From DATLYT01 sp035574455 (GTDB taxonomy: Bacteria > Bacteroidota > Ignavibacteria > UBA10030), in NCBI GenBank assembly GCA_035574455.1, contig DATLYT010000067.1, positions 1-7,302 of the forward strand: a DNA stretch of 7,302 bases. The letters are read 5' to 3'. How positions within the stretch are numbered: position 1 is the first letter of the stretch; every line of letters starts with the position of its first letter. Made by a program: the position numbers and the translations under genes. Positions 1 through 6,756 of this stretch are shown one piece after another. The notes beneath the pieces were generated by a model that ran no database searches, had not been told where the DNA came from, and saw nothing but the letters and a program-made list of their open reading frames with translations.

Positions 1-1481
1 CCAGCTTTAATCAGGTTTTCTTCCTTTTCGGTCTGGGCGTTGAATCCAAATTCCGGATCCTTCGCCTCTTTGACTTTATTGACGATGACCGACGCCTCGA
101 GGCCTGCATTCTGGACAATCCATCGAATCGGCTCCTCCAGAGCACGGCGAACGATCTCCACCCCGATTTTCTGATCCTCATTCTCTGTCTTGACCTCATC
201 CAGTGCCTTCATGCAGCGGAGATACGCAACACCGCCTCCGGGAACAATGCCTTCCTCAATGGCGGCTCGGGTGGCATGGAGAGCGTCTTCAACACGTGCC
301 TTTTTCTCCTTCATTTCAACTTCAGTCGAAGCCCCGATCTTCACCACGGCGACACCACCGGCGAGCTTGGCCAGGCGCTCCTGGAGTTTCTCGCGGTCAT
401 AATCCGACGTGGTCTTTTCAATCTGCTGTTTAATCTCGTTAATCCGTTTCTTGATCTCCTCACTTTTGCCTGCGCCTTCAACGATTGTTGTATTGTCCTT
501 ATCAACCTTGACGCGCTTGGCAGTACCCAAGTACGAAATCTGGGTATTCTCGAGCTTGAAGCCTTTTTCTTCCGAGATCACTGTGCCGCCCGTGAGGATC
601 GCAATATCCTCCAGCATGGCCTTCCGTCGGTCACCAAATCCGGGAGCTTTCACAGCACAGACGCGTAACGTGCCCCGGAGCTTATTGACCACCAGCGTTG
701 CCAATGCCTCACCCTCAACCTCTTCGGCGATGACGAGGATTGACCGACCGGACTGCGCAACCTTCTCCAGGATCGGTAGCAAGTCCTTCATCGCGCTAAT
801 TTTCTTGTCATGGATGAGGATGTACGGATCGTCCAGTACCGCCTCCATCGTTTCGGCATCGGTGACAAAGTAGGGTGAGAGATAGCCGCGGTCAAATTGC
901 ATACCTTCAACGAATTCAAGCTTCGTCTCGGTTTCTTTGCCTTCTTCAACGGTTATCACACCATCTTTACCGACTTTCTCGAAGGCGTTCGCCAGCAAAT
1001 CTCCGATGCTCCTGTCATTGTTCGCGGAGATGGCACCGACCTGGGCAATCTTCTCTTTATCATCGCCCACTGTCTTGCTCATCCCTTTGAGACTCTCCAC
1101 AACCTTTTTGACCGCCAAATCGATACCCCGCTTAAGGTCCATGGGATTTGCGCCTGCGGTCACATTTTTTAACCCCTCACGAACAATCGCCTGTGCCAAC
1201 ACTGTAGCAGTTGTTGTCCCATCGCCTGCAACATCGGAGGTCTTGGACGCTACTTCACGAACCATCTGAGCGCCCATGTTTTCGATAGGATCCTCAAGTT
1301 CAATCTCTTTGGCCACCGTAACGCCATCTTTTGTGACTGTTGGTGGTCCGAATTTTTTGTCGATAACAACGTTACGACCCTTAGGACCCAGGGTCACTTT
1401 CACGGCGTCGGCTAATTTGTCAACACCGCGCTTCAAAAGACTGCGGGCCTCAGTATCATAGTTAATCAGTTTTGCAGCCAT
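1..1481 (-). CDS. groEL: 60-kDa chaperonin GroEL, 3' end cut by window edge
   Basis: GroEL is the double-ring ATP-driven chaperonin of the cytoplasm that folds proteins under the GroES lid. I read 493 uninterrupted codons from ATG at 1481 down to base 3. About 50 C-terminal residues lie beyond the edge, so the Gly-Met tail cannot be judged. The N-terminus MAAKLINYDTEARSLLKRGV is followed by the nucleotide site (TLGPKGRNVV about 30-39, DGTTT at 87-91), the apical domain (FDRGYLSPYF near 203), the catalytic Asp399 in RVEDALHATRAA, and PGGG at 414-417. Aligned positions match E. coli GroEL exactly at Asp87 and are shifted by one at the catalytic Asp. The start is supported by AAAAAGGAG at 1491-1499, nine bases upstream. 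It lies 85 bases after groES with no promoter seen between, so it is read from the CIRCE-controlled groES promoter. No frameshift or missing key residue was found. Confidence 0.98.
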   Translation of the reverse strand, partial: MAAKLINYDTEARSLLKRGVDKLADAVKVTLGPKGRNVVIDKKFGPPTVTKDGVTVAKEIELEDPIENMGAQMVREVASKTSDVAGDGTTTATVLAQAIVREGLKNVTAGANPMDLKRGIDLAVKKVVESLKGMSKTVGDDKEKIAQVGAISANNDRSIGDLLANAFEKVGKDGVITVEEGKETETKLEFVEGMQFDRGYLSPYFVTDAETMEAVLDDPYILIHDKKISAMKDLLPILEKVAQSGRSILVIAEEVEGEALATLVVNKLRGTLRVCAVKAPGFGDRRKAMLEDIAILTGGTVISEEKGFKLENTQISYLGTAKRVKVDKDNTTIVEGAGKSEEIKKRINEIKQQIEKTTSDYDREKLQERLAKLAGGVAVVKIGASTEVEMKEKKARVEDALHATRAAIEEGIVPGGGVAYLRCMKALDEVKTENEDQKIGVEIVRRALEEPIRWIVQNAGLEASVIVNKVKEAKDPEFGFNAQTEKEENLIKA

Positions 1482-1566
1482 AGTGTTTCACTCCTTTTTC
1501 AATTGAAGTTTTTATCGTTATTCAAAACTCCCCGCGTGACGAAACATCCTCGCTGCACACGACGAC

Positions 1567-1857
1567 TTACTTCGGCATCAATGCGAAGATGTCGCTCTCC
1601 CGCATAATCAACAGCTCCTCGCCGTCGATCGTCACTTCCGTTCCAGAATACTTCCCATACAACACACGATCACCCACCTTCACTTCCATCGGGATGTGCT
1701 TCCCATCTTCCGTGGTGCGACCAGGACCTGCCGCAATGACTTCACCCCAAACTGGTTTCTCCTTGGCAGTGTCGGGAACGATGATTCCGCCCTTGGTCTT
1801 TTCCTCAGCCTTTGAGGGCTTCACAACCACGCGATCTGCCAATGGCTTCAGTTGCAT
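1567..1857 (-). CDS. groES: 10-kDa co-chaperonin GroES
   Basis: GroES forms the heptameric lid that caps GroEL and closes the folding chamber in the cytoplasm. The 96-residue product is full family length. It opens MQLKPLADRVVVKPSKAEEK, carries the mobile loop with the GroEL-contacting GGIIVPD motif (about residues 23-29), and ends in the usual beta-strand segment with VGDRVLYGKYSGTEV and DGEELLIMRESDIFA. The start is fixed by a near-perfect Shine-Dalgarno AAAGGAGGT at 1865-1873, seven bases before ATG. It is the first gene of the groES-groEL operon. Upstream are a sigma70-type promoter and a perfect CIRCE element, so heat-shock regulation through HrcA is expected. The leader from the predicted transcription start to ATG is about 80 bases. 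Confidence 0.99.
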   Translation of the reverse strand: MQLKPLADRVVVKPSKAEEKTKGGIIVPDTAKEKPVWGEVIAAGPGRTTEDGKHIPMEVKVGDRVLYGKYSGTEVTIDGEELLIMRESDIFALMPK

Positions 1858-1918
1858 AAAACCTACCTCCTTTATAAATTATTGAATGATAAAGGGTTAC
1901 GGTTGGACGTCTTAATGA

Positions 1919-1945
1919 TTAGCACTCTACCAAAAAGAGTGCTAA
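1919..1945 (-). promoter_or_regulatory. CIRCE operator (HrcA binding site) of groESL
   Basis: The sequence is a perfect match to the CIRCE consensus: TTAGCACTC, nine bases, then GAGTGCTAA, with no mismatch in either arm. It begins one base downstream of the groES -10 box and covers the expected transcription start. A bound HrcA dimer should therefore block initiation, and the same repeat forms a 9-bp stem at the 5' end of the mRNA. This implies an hrcA gene elsewhere in the genome; none is in this window. Confidence 0.97.
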
Positions 1946-1946
1946 C

Positions 1947-1975
1947 AATATAAGACTGAAAGAGTTCTTTGTCAA
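1947..1975 (-). promoter_or_regulatory. Sigma70-type promoter of groES-groEL
   Basis: Reading the minus strand, TTGACA (1970-1975) is followed by exactly 17 bases and then TATATT (1947-1952), a perfect -35 box and a near-consensus -10 box at ideal spacing. The start site should fall near 1940, inside the CIRCE element. The -35 box contains the TGA stop codon of rsmI (1972-1974), so promoter and upstream gene share bases. The classical form argues against a Bacteroidia-type (TTTG, TAnnTTTG) promoter here. Confidence 0.88.
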
Positions 1976-2655
1976 GAGGGGCGATAACCTTCTACAACGA
2001 GGACAAACTCCCCTTTTGGGGATTTTTTGGACATCTCCTGTATGACGCTTAAGATTGGGCCACGGATGATTTCTTCGAACTTTTTTGTCAGTTCGCGTGC
2101 AACTACAACATGCCGGTTTCCCAGAAAATCAGAGATGTCTTTGAGTGTTTTGAGAACACGGTGGGGGGACTCATAGAGGATAATGGTACGGGGTTCTGTG
2201 CGGAGGGATTCGAGTTTGGTCTTGCGACCCTTTTTAGGGGGAAGGAAACCCTCAAAAACGAAGCGATCCGTGGGGAGTCCACTAATGACAAGTGCCGTTG
2301 CGAAAGCCGTTGGGCCCGGGATGGGAACGATCGGGATTGTTTTTTCAATCGCCATTCGCACCAGAAAAAATGCCGGATCGGAGATGCCGGGTGTGCCCGC
2401 GTCGGACACAACGGCGATAGATTGCCCCGCAAGCAGTTTGTTGATCAACTCCGGAGCCCGCTGCCGCTCGTTGAAGCTATGATAACTCACCATAGGCTTG
2501 GTGATGTTGAAACGGTCGAGCAGGATTTTGGTCGTCCGCGTATCCTCCGCCGCGATGAGATCGACACTCGACAGAATGCGAACAGCTCGGTAGGTGATAT
2601 CTTCAAGGTTACCGATGGGAGTAGAGACGAGATACAGCGTACCGGGCATACTCAT
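1972..2655 (-). CDS. rsmI: 16S rRNA (cytidine-1402-2'-O)-methyltransferase RsmI
   Basis: RsmI transfers a methyl group from S-adenosylmethionine to the 2'-O of C1402 in the decoding centre of 16S rRNA. The 227-residue protein carries the family blocks in order: STPIGNLEDITYRA (11-24), AAEDTRTT (35-42), SYHSFNE (58-63 region), VSDAGTPGISDPAF (83-96), PIPGPTAFATALVISGLPTD (111-130), LYESPHRV (160-167), ARELTKKFEEI (186-196) and KGEFVLVVEG (214-223). It is a tetrapyrrole methylase-fold enzyme and lacks the roughly 50-residue C-terminal extension of the E. coli protein (286 residues); short versions are known in many phyla. The start is uncertain between Met1 (2655) and Met3 (2649); only a weak AGAAGA precedes Met1. 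It follows nadE by 109 bases in which I saw no clear promoter or terminator. Its stop codon sits in the groES -35 box. Confidence 0.96.
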   Translation of the reverse strand: MSMPGTLYLVSTPIGNLEDITYRAVRILSSVDLIAAEDTRTTKILLDRFNITKPMVSYHSFNERQRAPELINKLLAGQSIAVVSDAGTPGISDPAFFLVRMAIEKTIPIVPIPGPTAFATALVISGLPTDRFVFEGFLPPKKGRKTKLESLRTEPRTIILYESPHRVLKTLKDISDFLGNRHVVVARELTKKFEEIIRGPILSVIQEMSKKSPKGEFVLVVEGYRPS

Positions 2656-2764
2656 TCGAGTCTTCTGTTACAAGTCTCCGGCGATGGATGAAGACTGCAA
2701 AAAGAGAATTCGTACGTACACAAACGTGCAGATTGCTTCGAGAGCGATTCCTGTTTCATGCCGC

Positions 2765-3610
2765 TTACACGCCCCAATCCCTGACGTAGCGGAAATCGAC
2801 ATTGAGCGTACGATAAGAGACTTTTGCGATAATGGGAGGACGACGTTTGAACTGGTTCTTCTGGACAAGCCCGCGCACCTTACGGATGAAGTCTGGTGCA
2901 AATCCAAGCCTTTGAAGCTCCTCATCGTTCCGCCGCTCGTCGATCATCTGATACAGCAGCGCGTCCAGGTCGCGGTAGGACACGCCAAGCTCGGCTTCGT
3001 CTGTCTGGCCTGGCCACAAATCTGCCGTCGGCTTTTTATCGATGATGTTCTGTGGAACACCCAACGCTGCCGCCAGTTGCCATACCTGCGTCTTGTAAAG
3101 ATCGCCAATCGGGTTGATCGCGCAAGCGGTGTCACCGTAGAGTGTTCCATATCCTACGAGGAGCTCAGTCTTATTGCTCGTCCCGATGACCAATGCATGT
3201 TCACGCGCAGAAATGTCGTACAAAATAATCATCCTCACGCGAGCCATCACATTGCCACGTCGGATATGATCCGTTACACCAAACCGGTCACAGTACGCAT
3301 CCACCATAGGTGAGATGTCGATTGTCTCGGTCCGTATCCCGAGTTCTTTCACAACCTTCTCTGCGTCTTTCAGACTCTCGGGGTTACTTGTTTTGTACGG
3401 CAGAATAATACCCCAGGTATTCTGCTTTCCCAAAGCCTTTGCCGTAAGGTAAGCGGAGACAGCGGAGTCCACGCCTCCTGAGACTCCAATAACGCCTCTC
3501 TCAAACCCTGCGCTCCGGGTTTCATCAGCAAGAAACTGTACCAGCAGCTCTTCCACAAGCTCCATATTGAGCTTCAGTGAACCCTGATGGTCGCCGTGAG
3601 GTGTTTCCAT
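2765..3610 (-). CDS. nadE: NH3-dependent NAD+ synthetase
   Basis: NadE adenylates nicotinic acid adenine dinucleotide with ATP and amidates it to NAD+, the last step of NAD+ biosynthesis in the cytoplasm. The 281-residue protein is a single N-type ATP pyrophosphatase domain. The P-loop SGGVDS is at 44-49, SPMVDAY at 100-106, GTSNKTELLVGYGT at 143-156, INPIGDLYKT at 165-174, KPTADLWPGQTDE at 193-205, and the C-terminal FKRRPPIIAKVS at 254-265. There is no N-terminal nitrilase (glutaminase) domain, so free ammonia is the expected nitrogen donor. It starts two bases after the lat stop codon; GAGGG within the end of lat, 10-14 bases upstream of ATG, can serve as ribosome binding site. Met16 is a less supported alternative start. 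The tight junction implies co-transcription and probably translational coupling with lat. Confidence 0.96.
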   Translation of the reverse strand: METPHGDHQGSLKLNMELVEELLVQFLADETRSAGFERGVIGVSGGVDSAVSAYLTAKALGKQNTWGIILPYKTSNPESLKDAEKVVKELGIRTETIDISPMVDAYCDRFGVTDHIRRGNVMARVRMIILYDISAREHALVIGTSNKTELLVGYGTLYGDTACAINPIGDLYKTQVWQLAAALGVPQNIIDKKPTADLWPGQTDEAELGVSYRDLDALLYQMIDERRNDEELQRLGFAPDFIRKVRGLVQKNQFKRRPPIIAKVSYRTLNVDFRYVRDWGV

Positions 3611-3612
3611 GG

Positions 3613-5049
3613 TTATTCGCCCTCGCGAATTTCCTTCAACGCATGCCGGATGATTGAAATTCCCTCGTCGATCTCGGACGTGTTGACGGTCAAAGGCGGG
3701 CGGAAGCGAATCGACCGGTCACCACAGCCGATGAGAATGAGCCCCTCCTCATACGCCTTGCTTTTGAGTTGATCACGGTTCTGCGCGCTGTCGAGATCGA
3801 TCGCACACAGTAAGCCGCGTCCTCGTGCATTGCTAACAAGGTCGGGAAATTCTTGCTCTAACGCACTCAACTGCTTCAACAAGTGGGCGCCAACCTGCGC
3901 GCTGTTCTCTACCAGCCGTTCTTCTTCGATGATCTCTAAGATTCTTGTGAACCGAACCATATCAACCAGGTTCCCACCAAACGTCGAGTTGATGCGGCTT
4001 GGTTTATGGAACACGTTCTCCAACACATCGTCGATTCTCGTGCTGCACATGAAACCGCAGACCTGCGTTTTCTTGCCGAATACGCAGATATCCGGCTGTA
4101 CGAAATACTCATGCGCCCACATTTTTCCCGAAATCCCGATGCCGGTTTGAACCTCATCAAAGATAAGGAGAATCTCGCTCTCGTCGCAGATCGTCCGGAG
4201 TTCCGTCAAAAACTCCTTCCGGAAATGATTATCCCCTCCCTCGCACTGAATGGGTTCGATGATCAGTGCGGCAATGTCGTCTGGGTTGTTGATAATGGCC
4301 TGCTTGATCTGCTGGAGGGCGAGCGCTTCTTCTTTCTTCACCTGTTCAAGATTCTGCTCGTTCAACGGAAATTTAATGACCGGATTGTGGATCCGCGGCC
4401 ATTTGAACTTTGGGAAGTAGTTTGTTTTCACAGGATCGGTGTTGGTGAGCGAGAGGGTATAACCGCTTCTACCGTGAAATGCCCGTCGGAAATGAATCAC
4501 CTGCCAACCACGCTCTTCTGTGTAGCCCTTCACGAAGTTCTTTCGCACCTTCCAATCGAACGCGGTCTTGAGGGCATTCTCCACAGCAAGTGCTCCGCCG
4601 TCGATGAAGAAGACGTACGGGAGATAACTCGGCTGGGCAATGCGGGCGAAGGTTTCGACAAATTCCGCCATTTCGACTGTGTAGGCATCGGAGTTCGACG
4701 GCTTGTTGACTGAGACGTACGCGAGCTTCTCCATGAATTCCGGCGTCGTCATCTTCGGATGATTGAGCCCGACAGAACCAGAGGAGAAGAAAGTGAAGAA
4801 ATCAAGATAGCGTTTGTTGAAACGGGAGTCGTAAATATAGGAACCCTGACTGCGTCGGAGATCCACGACGAGGTCGAAGCCATCCACGAGCATATGCTTG
4901 GCAAGCGTGGCATGGACTTCGGTGGGGAGCACACGCACCGGATTCTTGGTAGTAGGCTTTTCTGCGGATATACCGGATTCCGTTTTTTTCACCGCTTCTT
5001 GTCCTGCGGCTAAAAAGGGGATAACGTTTTTTTGGATTTTCTCGGACAT
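3613..5049 (-). CDS. lat: L-lysine 6-transaminase (lysine epsilon-aminotransferase)
   Basis: Lat is a PLP-dependent class III aminotransferase moving the epsilon-amino group of L-lysine to 2-oxoglutarate. It gives glutamate and 2-aminoadipate 6-semialdehyde, which cyclises to piperideine-6-carboxylate. Numbered from ATG at 5049 (478 residues), family signatures are HMLVDGFDLVVDL (about 52-64), NKPSNSDAY (115-123), EPIQCEGGDNHFR (265-277), IFDEVQTGIG (296-305), FGKKTQVCGF (324-333) with PLP Lys327, STFGGNLVDMVR (355-366) and RFRPPLTV (448-455). The GKKTQVCG block and the paired glutamates of EPIQCEGG (265 and 270) match, from memory, M. tuberculosis Lat (Rv3290c), separating it from general GABA or ornithine aminotransferases. 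The reading frame extends four codons to TTG at 5061, but GAGGTG placed 5-10 bases before ATG selects 5049. The N-terminus is roughly 20 residues longer than in the mycobacterial enzyme. The dehydrogenase for its product lies directly upstream, and nadE directly downstream. Confidence 0.95.
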   Translation of the reverse strand: MSEKIQKNVIPFLAAGQEAVKKTESGISAEKPTTKNPVRVLPTEVHATLAKHMLVDGFDLVVDLRRSQGSYIYDSRFNKRYLDFFTFFSSGSVGLNHPKMTTPEFMEKLAYVSVNKPSNSDAYTVEMAEFVETFARIAQPSYLPYVFFIDGGALAVENALKTAFDWKVRKNFVKGYTEERGWQVIHFRRAFHGRSGYTLSLTNTDPVKTNYFPKFKWPRIHNPVIKFPLNEQNLEQVKKEEALALQQIKQAIINNPDDIAALIIEPIQCEGGDNHFRKEFLTELRTICDESEILLIFDEVQTGIGISGKMWAHEYFVQPDICVFGKKTQVCGFMCSTRIDDVLENVFHKPSRINSTFGGNLVDMVRFTRILEIIEEERLVENSAQVGAHLLKQLSALEQEFPDLVSNARGRGLLCAIDLDSAQNRDQLKSKAYEEGLILIGCGDRSIRFRPPLTVNTSEIDEGISIIRHALKEIREGE

Positions 5050-5053
5050 GATG

Positions 5054-5059
5054 CACCTC
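5054..5059 (-). promoter_or_regulatory. Ribosome binding site deciding the lat start
   Basis: GAGGTG ends four bases before the ATG at 5049. It overlaps the four-codon TTG-initiated extension of the frame, so initiation at ATG is favoured. Only two bases separate it from an arm (5062-5074) of a long inverted repeat, so pairing of that arm could affect ribosome access. Confidence 0.8.
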
Positions 5060-5061
5060 AA

Positions 5062-5151
5062 AGTTTTCTGAAGGTATTTGATAAACTACAGTAAGGAACA
5101 ATGATCGTCCGAAGGTTGACCTTTCGGGACGATATGCCCTTCAGAAAAACT
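5062..5151 (-). repeat. Nested inverted repeats in the lat leader (possible structured RNA)
   Basis: Two inverted repeats are nested in the dehydrogenase-lat gap. The outer pair is AGTTTTCTGAAGG (5062-5074) and CCTTCAGAAAAACT (5138-5151), complementary over 13 positions apart from one extra A; two G-U pairs could extend it to touch the lat ribosome binding site. The inner hairpin (5104-5133) has a 7-bp base ATCGTCC/GGACGAT, then GAA/TTC and GG/CC steps separated by single-base bulges, and a four-base loop. No T-run follows either repeat on the minus strand, so this does not look like a simple Rho-independent terminator. Function is unknown; a translation-control leader, processing site or protein operator are all possible. 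Confidence 0.6.
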
Positions 5152-5194
5152 CCTGGTGCTCGTAGAGCTGGATGATGAACGGTCGGCCGGCCAC
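5141..5194 (-). CDS. Possible 17-codon leader ORF between aldehyde dehydrogenase and lat
   Basis: A GTG codon three bases after the dehydrogenase stop opens a 17-codon frame (VAGRPFIIQLYEHQEFF) ending at TGA 5141-5143. GAGGGA lies 7-12 bases upstream of GTG, a plausible ribosome binding site inside the end of the dehydrogenase gene. The frame is the same as that of the dehydrogenase, so it would also be an 18-residue extension if the TAA were read through. The TGA falls in the outer inverted-repeat arm of the lat leader, so a translating ribosome would cover that arm. It contains no lysine codons, which argues against classical lysine attenuation. A frame this short may be chance. Confidence 0.2.
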   Translation of the reverse strand: MAGRPFIIQLYEHQEFF

Positions 5195-5197
5195 GTC

Positions 5198-6691
5198 TTA
5201 TCCCTCTACGTTATCGATTTGTGCTCGTTGGAGTGTGCCACTGTAATCAACGTACACGGTCTTCCACTCGGTGAAGAAATCATAAACGGTCCAGCCCCCT
5301 TCGCGATGACCGTTGCCCGTTTCTTTGACACCGCCAAACGGCATATGCGCCTCAGCTCCTATGGTCGGCGCGTTGATGTAGGTGATGCCCGCTTTGAGGT
5401 CGCGTATCGCTCGGTACGCGTTGTTGATATCCTGCGTATAGATTGAAGAAGAAAGTCCGTACCTCGTGTTATTGGCAACGTGAATGGCCTCTTCCAGCGA
5501 ACGCACCTTGATCACTGAAAGCACAGGACCAAAAATTTCCTCTTTCGCCACTCGCATCTCCTGTGTCACGTCGGCAAGAATTGTTGGCTCATAAAACCAG
5601 CCTTTGGAGAGCCCATCGCCCGAGGCGATCTTCCCACCCGTGACGACTCTTGCACCTTCGCTTTTTCCGATTTGAACATAGGAATCGACCGTCTTCCGTT
5701 GCCCCTCATTGACACAGGGGCCAACATCAACCTTCTCATCCAAACCGTTCCCTAAACGGAGCTTCTTGGTTTTGTCCACAACCATGGAGAGGAATGTGTC
5801 GTACACCTTCTCGTGGACGATTAACCTGCTGGTTGCCGTGCAGCGCTGACCGGTGGTGCCGAATGCTCCCCAAAGTACCCCCTCGAGTGCAAGGTCAAGG
5901 TTCGCATCGTCCATGACGATCTGAGCGTTCTTCCCGCCAAGCTCGAGGGAAACGCGCTTCAGCGTTTTGCTTGCAACTTCGGAAATTTTCTTACCGACGC
6001 TGGTTGACCCGGTAAAACTCACCAAATCGACGTCAGGATGCTCGACGAGCGCCATACCTACTTCGCTGCCGCCACCGTGCACAATATTGACAACACCCGG
6101 TGGAACGCCGGCCTCGATGAGAATCTCGACGAGTGACGTTGCTGTCGCCGGAGTATCCGACGCCGGCTTGAAGACGACAGTATTGCCGCTGACAAGCGCA
6201 GGGAAGATCTTCCACGTCGGAATTGCCATTGGAAAATTCCACGGAGTAATGATAGCGGCAACGCCGACCGGCATCCGGATCGCCATATTGAACTTGTTGG
6301 GCAGTTCCGAAGGTACCGTGTGACCAAACAGGCGCCTGCCCTCCGTCGATGCATAATACGCGGTGTCGATCCCTTCCTGCACATCACCGCGCGTTTCAAG
6401 CAGTACCTTTCCCATCTCCATTGTCATCTGCCGTGCGAGCTCCTCTTTGCGCGCGGTGAGCAGGTCGCCAACTTTGCGCATAATGTCGCCGCGTTTGGGC
6501 GCGGGAACAAGGCGCCATGACTCAAAGGCATTGCGCGCAGCCTTCACGGCTTCATCGACATCTTCTTTGCCGGACAGCGGGAATACTCCGAGCACCTCGT
6601 CCCAATTCGCCGGATTCCTATTCTCGAACGTCCGTCCCGACTTTGCATCGACCCACCGACCGTTGATGTAATTTTGGAATTTTTTGGGCAT
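5198..6691 (-). CDS. NAD(P)+-dependent aldehyde dehydrogenase, probable aminoadipate-semialdehyde dehydrogenase
   Basis: This is a 497-residue soluble aldehyde dehydrogenase with all catalytic elements: the oxyanion-hole Asn152 in TPWNFP, Lys175 of FKPASDTP, the FTGSTSVG coenzyme-binding turn (226-233), general-base Glu250 in LELGGKN, nucleophile Cys284 in GQRCTATSRL, and EEIFGPV (384-390). The C-terminal INAPTIGAEAHMPFGG (439-454) followed by TGNGHREGG is typical of the subgroup containing ketoglutarate-semialdehyde dehydrogenases (YcbD-like) and bacterial aminoadipate-semialdehyde dehydrogenases. Because lat lies immediately downstream, the inferred reaction is oxidation of 2-aminoadipate 6-semialdehyde to L-2-aminoadipate. 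Ketoglutarate-semialdehyde or succinate-semialdehyde activity cannot be excluded from sequence alone. The start is supported by GAGGT (6698-6702), six bases before ATG. It lies 65 bases after the small basic ORF, with no convincing promoter between. Confidence 0.9.
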   Translation of the reverse strand: MPKKFQNYINGRWVDAKSGRTFENRNPANWDEVLGVFPLSGKEDVDEAVKAARNAFESWRLVPAPKRGDIMRKVGDLLTARKEELARQMTMEMGKVLLETRGDVQEGIDTAYYASTEGRRLFGHTVPSELPNKFNMAIRMPVGVAAIITPWNFPMAIPTWKIFPALVSGNTVVFKPASDTPATATSLVEILIEAGVPPGVVNIVHGGGSEVGMALVEHPDVDLVSFTGSTSVGKKISEVASKTLKRVSLELGGKNAQIVMDDANLDLALEGVLWGAFGTTGQRCTATSRLIVHEKVYDTFLSMVVDKTKKLRLGNGLDEKVDVGPCVNEGQRKTVDSYVQIGKSEGARVVTGGKIASGDGLSKGWFYEPTILADVTQEMRVAKEEIFGPVLSVIKVRSLEEAIHVANNTRYGLSSSIYTQDINNAYRAIRDLKAGITYINAPTIGAEAHMPFGGVKETGNGHREGGWTVYDFFTEWKTVYVDYSGTLQRAQIDNVEG

Positions 6692-6756
6692 AGACTAACC
6701 TCATCAAGTACTTAAATCCCTAAACAGCAAGGACACCGAGAATTTTCCTGAGATAT

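Noticed and set aside
203..873. Several overlapping open frames on the plus strand
   Set aside because: The minus strand here reads as continuous GroEL with all motifs; the plus frames are shadows.
1498..1507. 10-bp perfect palindrome TTCAATTGAA before groEL
   Set aside because: It has no room for a stable stem and loop, is AT-rich, and overlaps the groEL ribosome binding site by two bases; chance is the simplest explanation.
2110..2691. 193-codon open frame on the plus strand
   Set aside because: It lies antisense to rsmI, whose protein motifs are unmistakable; the plus-strand translation has no recognisable family pattern.
2656..2764. nadE-rsmI gap: GTACGTAC palindrome and a weak hairpin (GATTGCT / AGCGATT) as possible promoter or terminator
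   Set aside because: On the transcribed strand the hairpin has two mismatches and no T-run, and no -35/-10 pair with good spacing was found.
2594..3313. 239-codon open frame on the plus strand
   Set aside because: It is antisense to nadE and the start of rsmI; openness is explained by codon use of the real genes on the other strand.
4006..4713. 235-codon open frame on the plus strand
   Set aside because: It is a mirror of the lat coding frame with no ribosome binding site or family signature.
5185..5192. GGCCGGCC palindrome just after the dehydrogenase stop codon
   Set aside because: An isolated 8-base palindrome with no loop, no T-run and no second copy seen in the window; insufficient for a terminator or site call.
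6692..6756. Possible promoter in the gap before the dehydrogenase
   Set aside because: Only loose -35/-10 matches are present; apart from the ribosome binding site nothing stands out.
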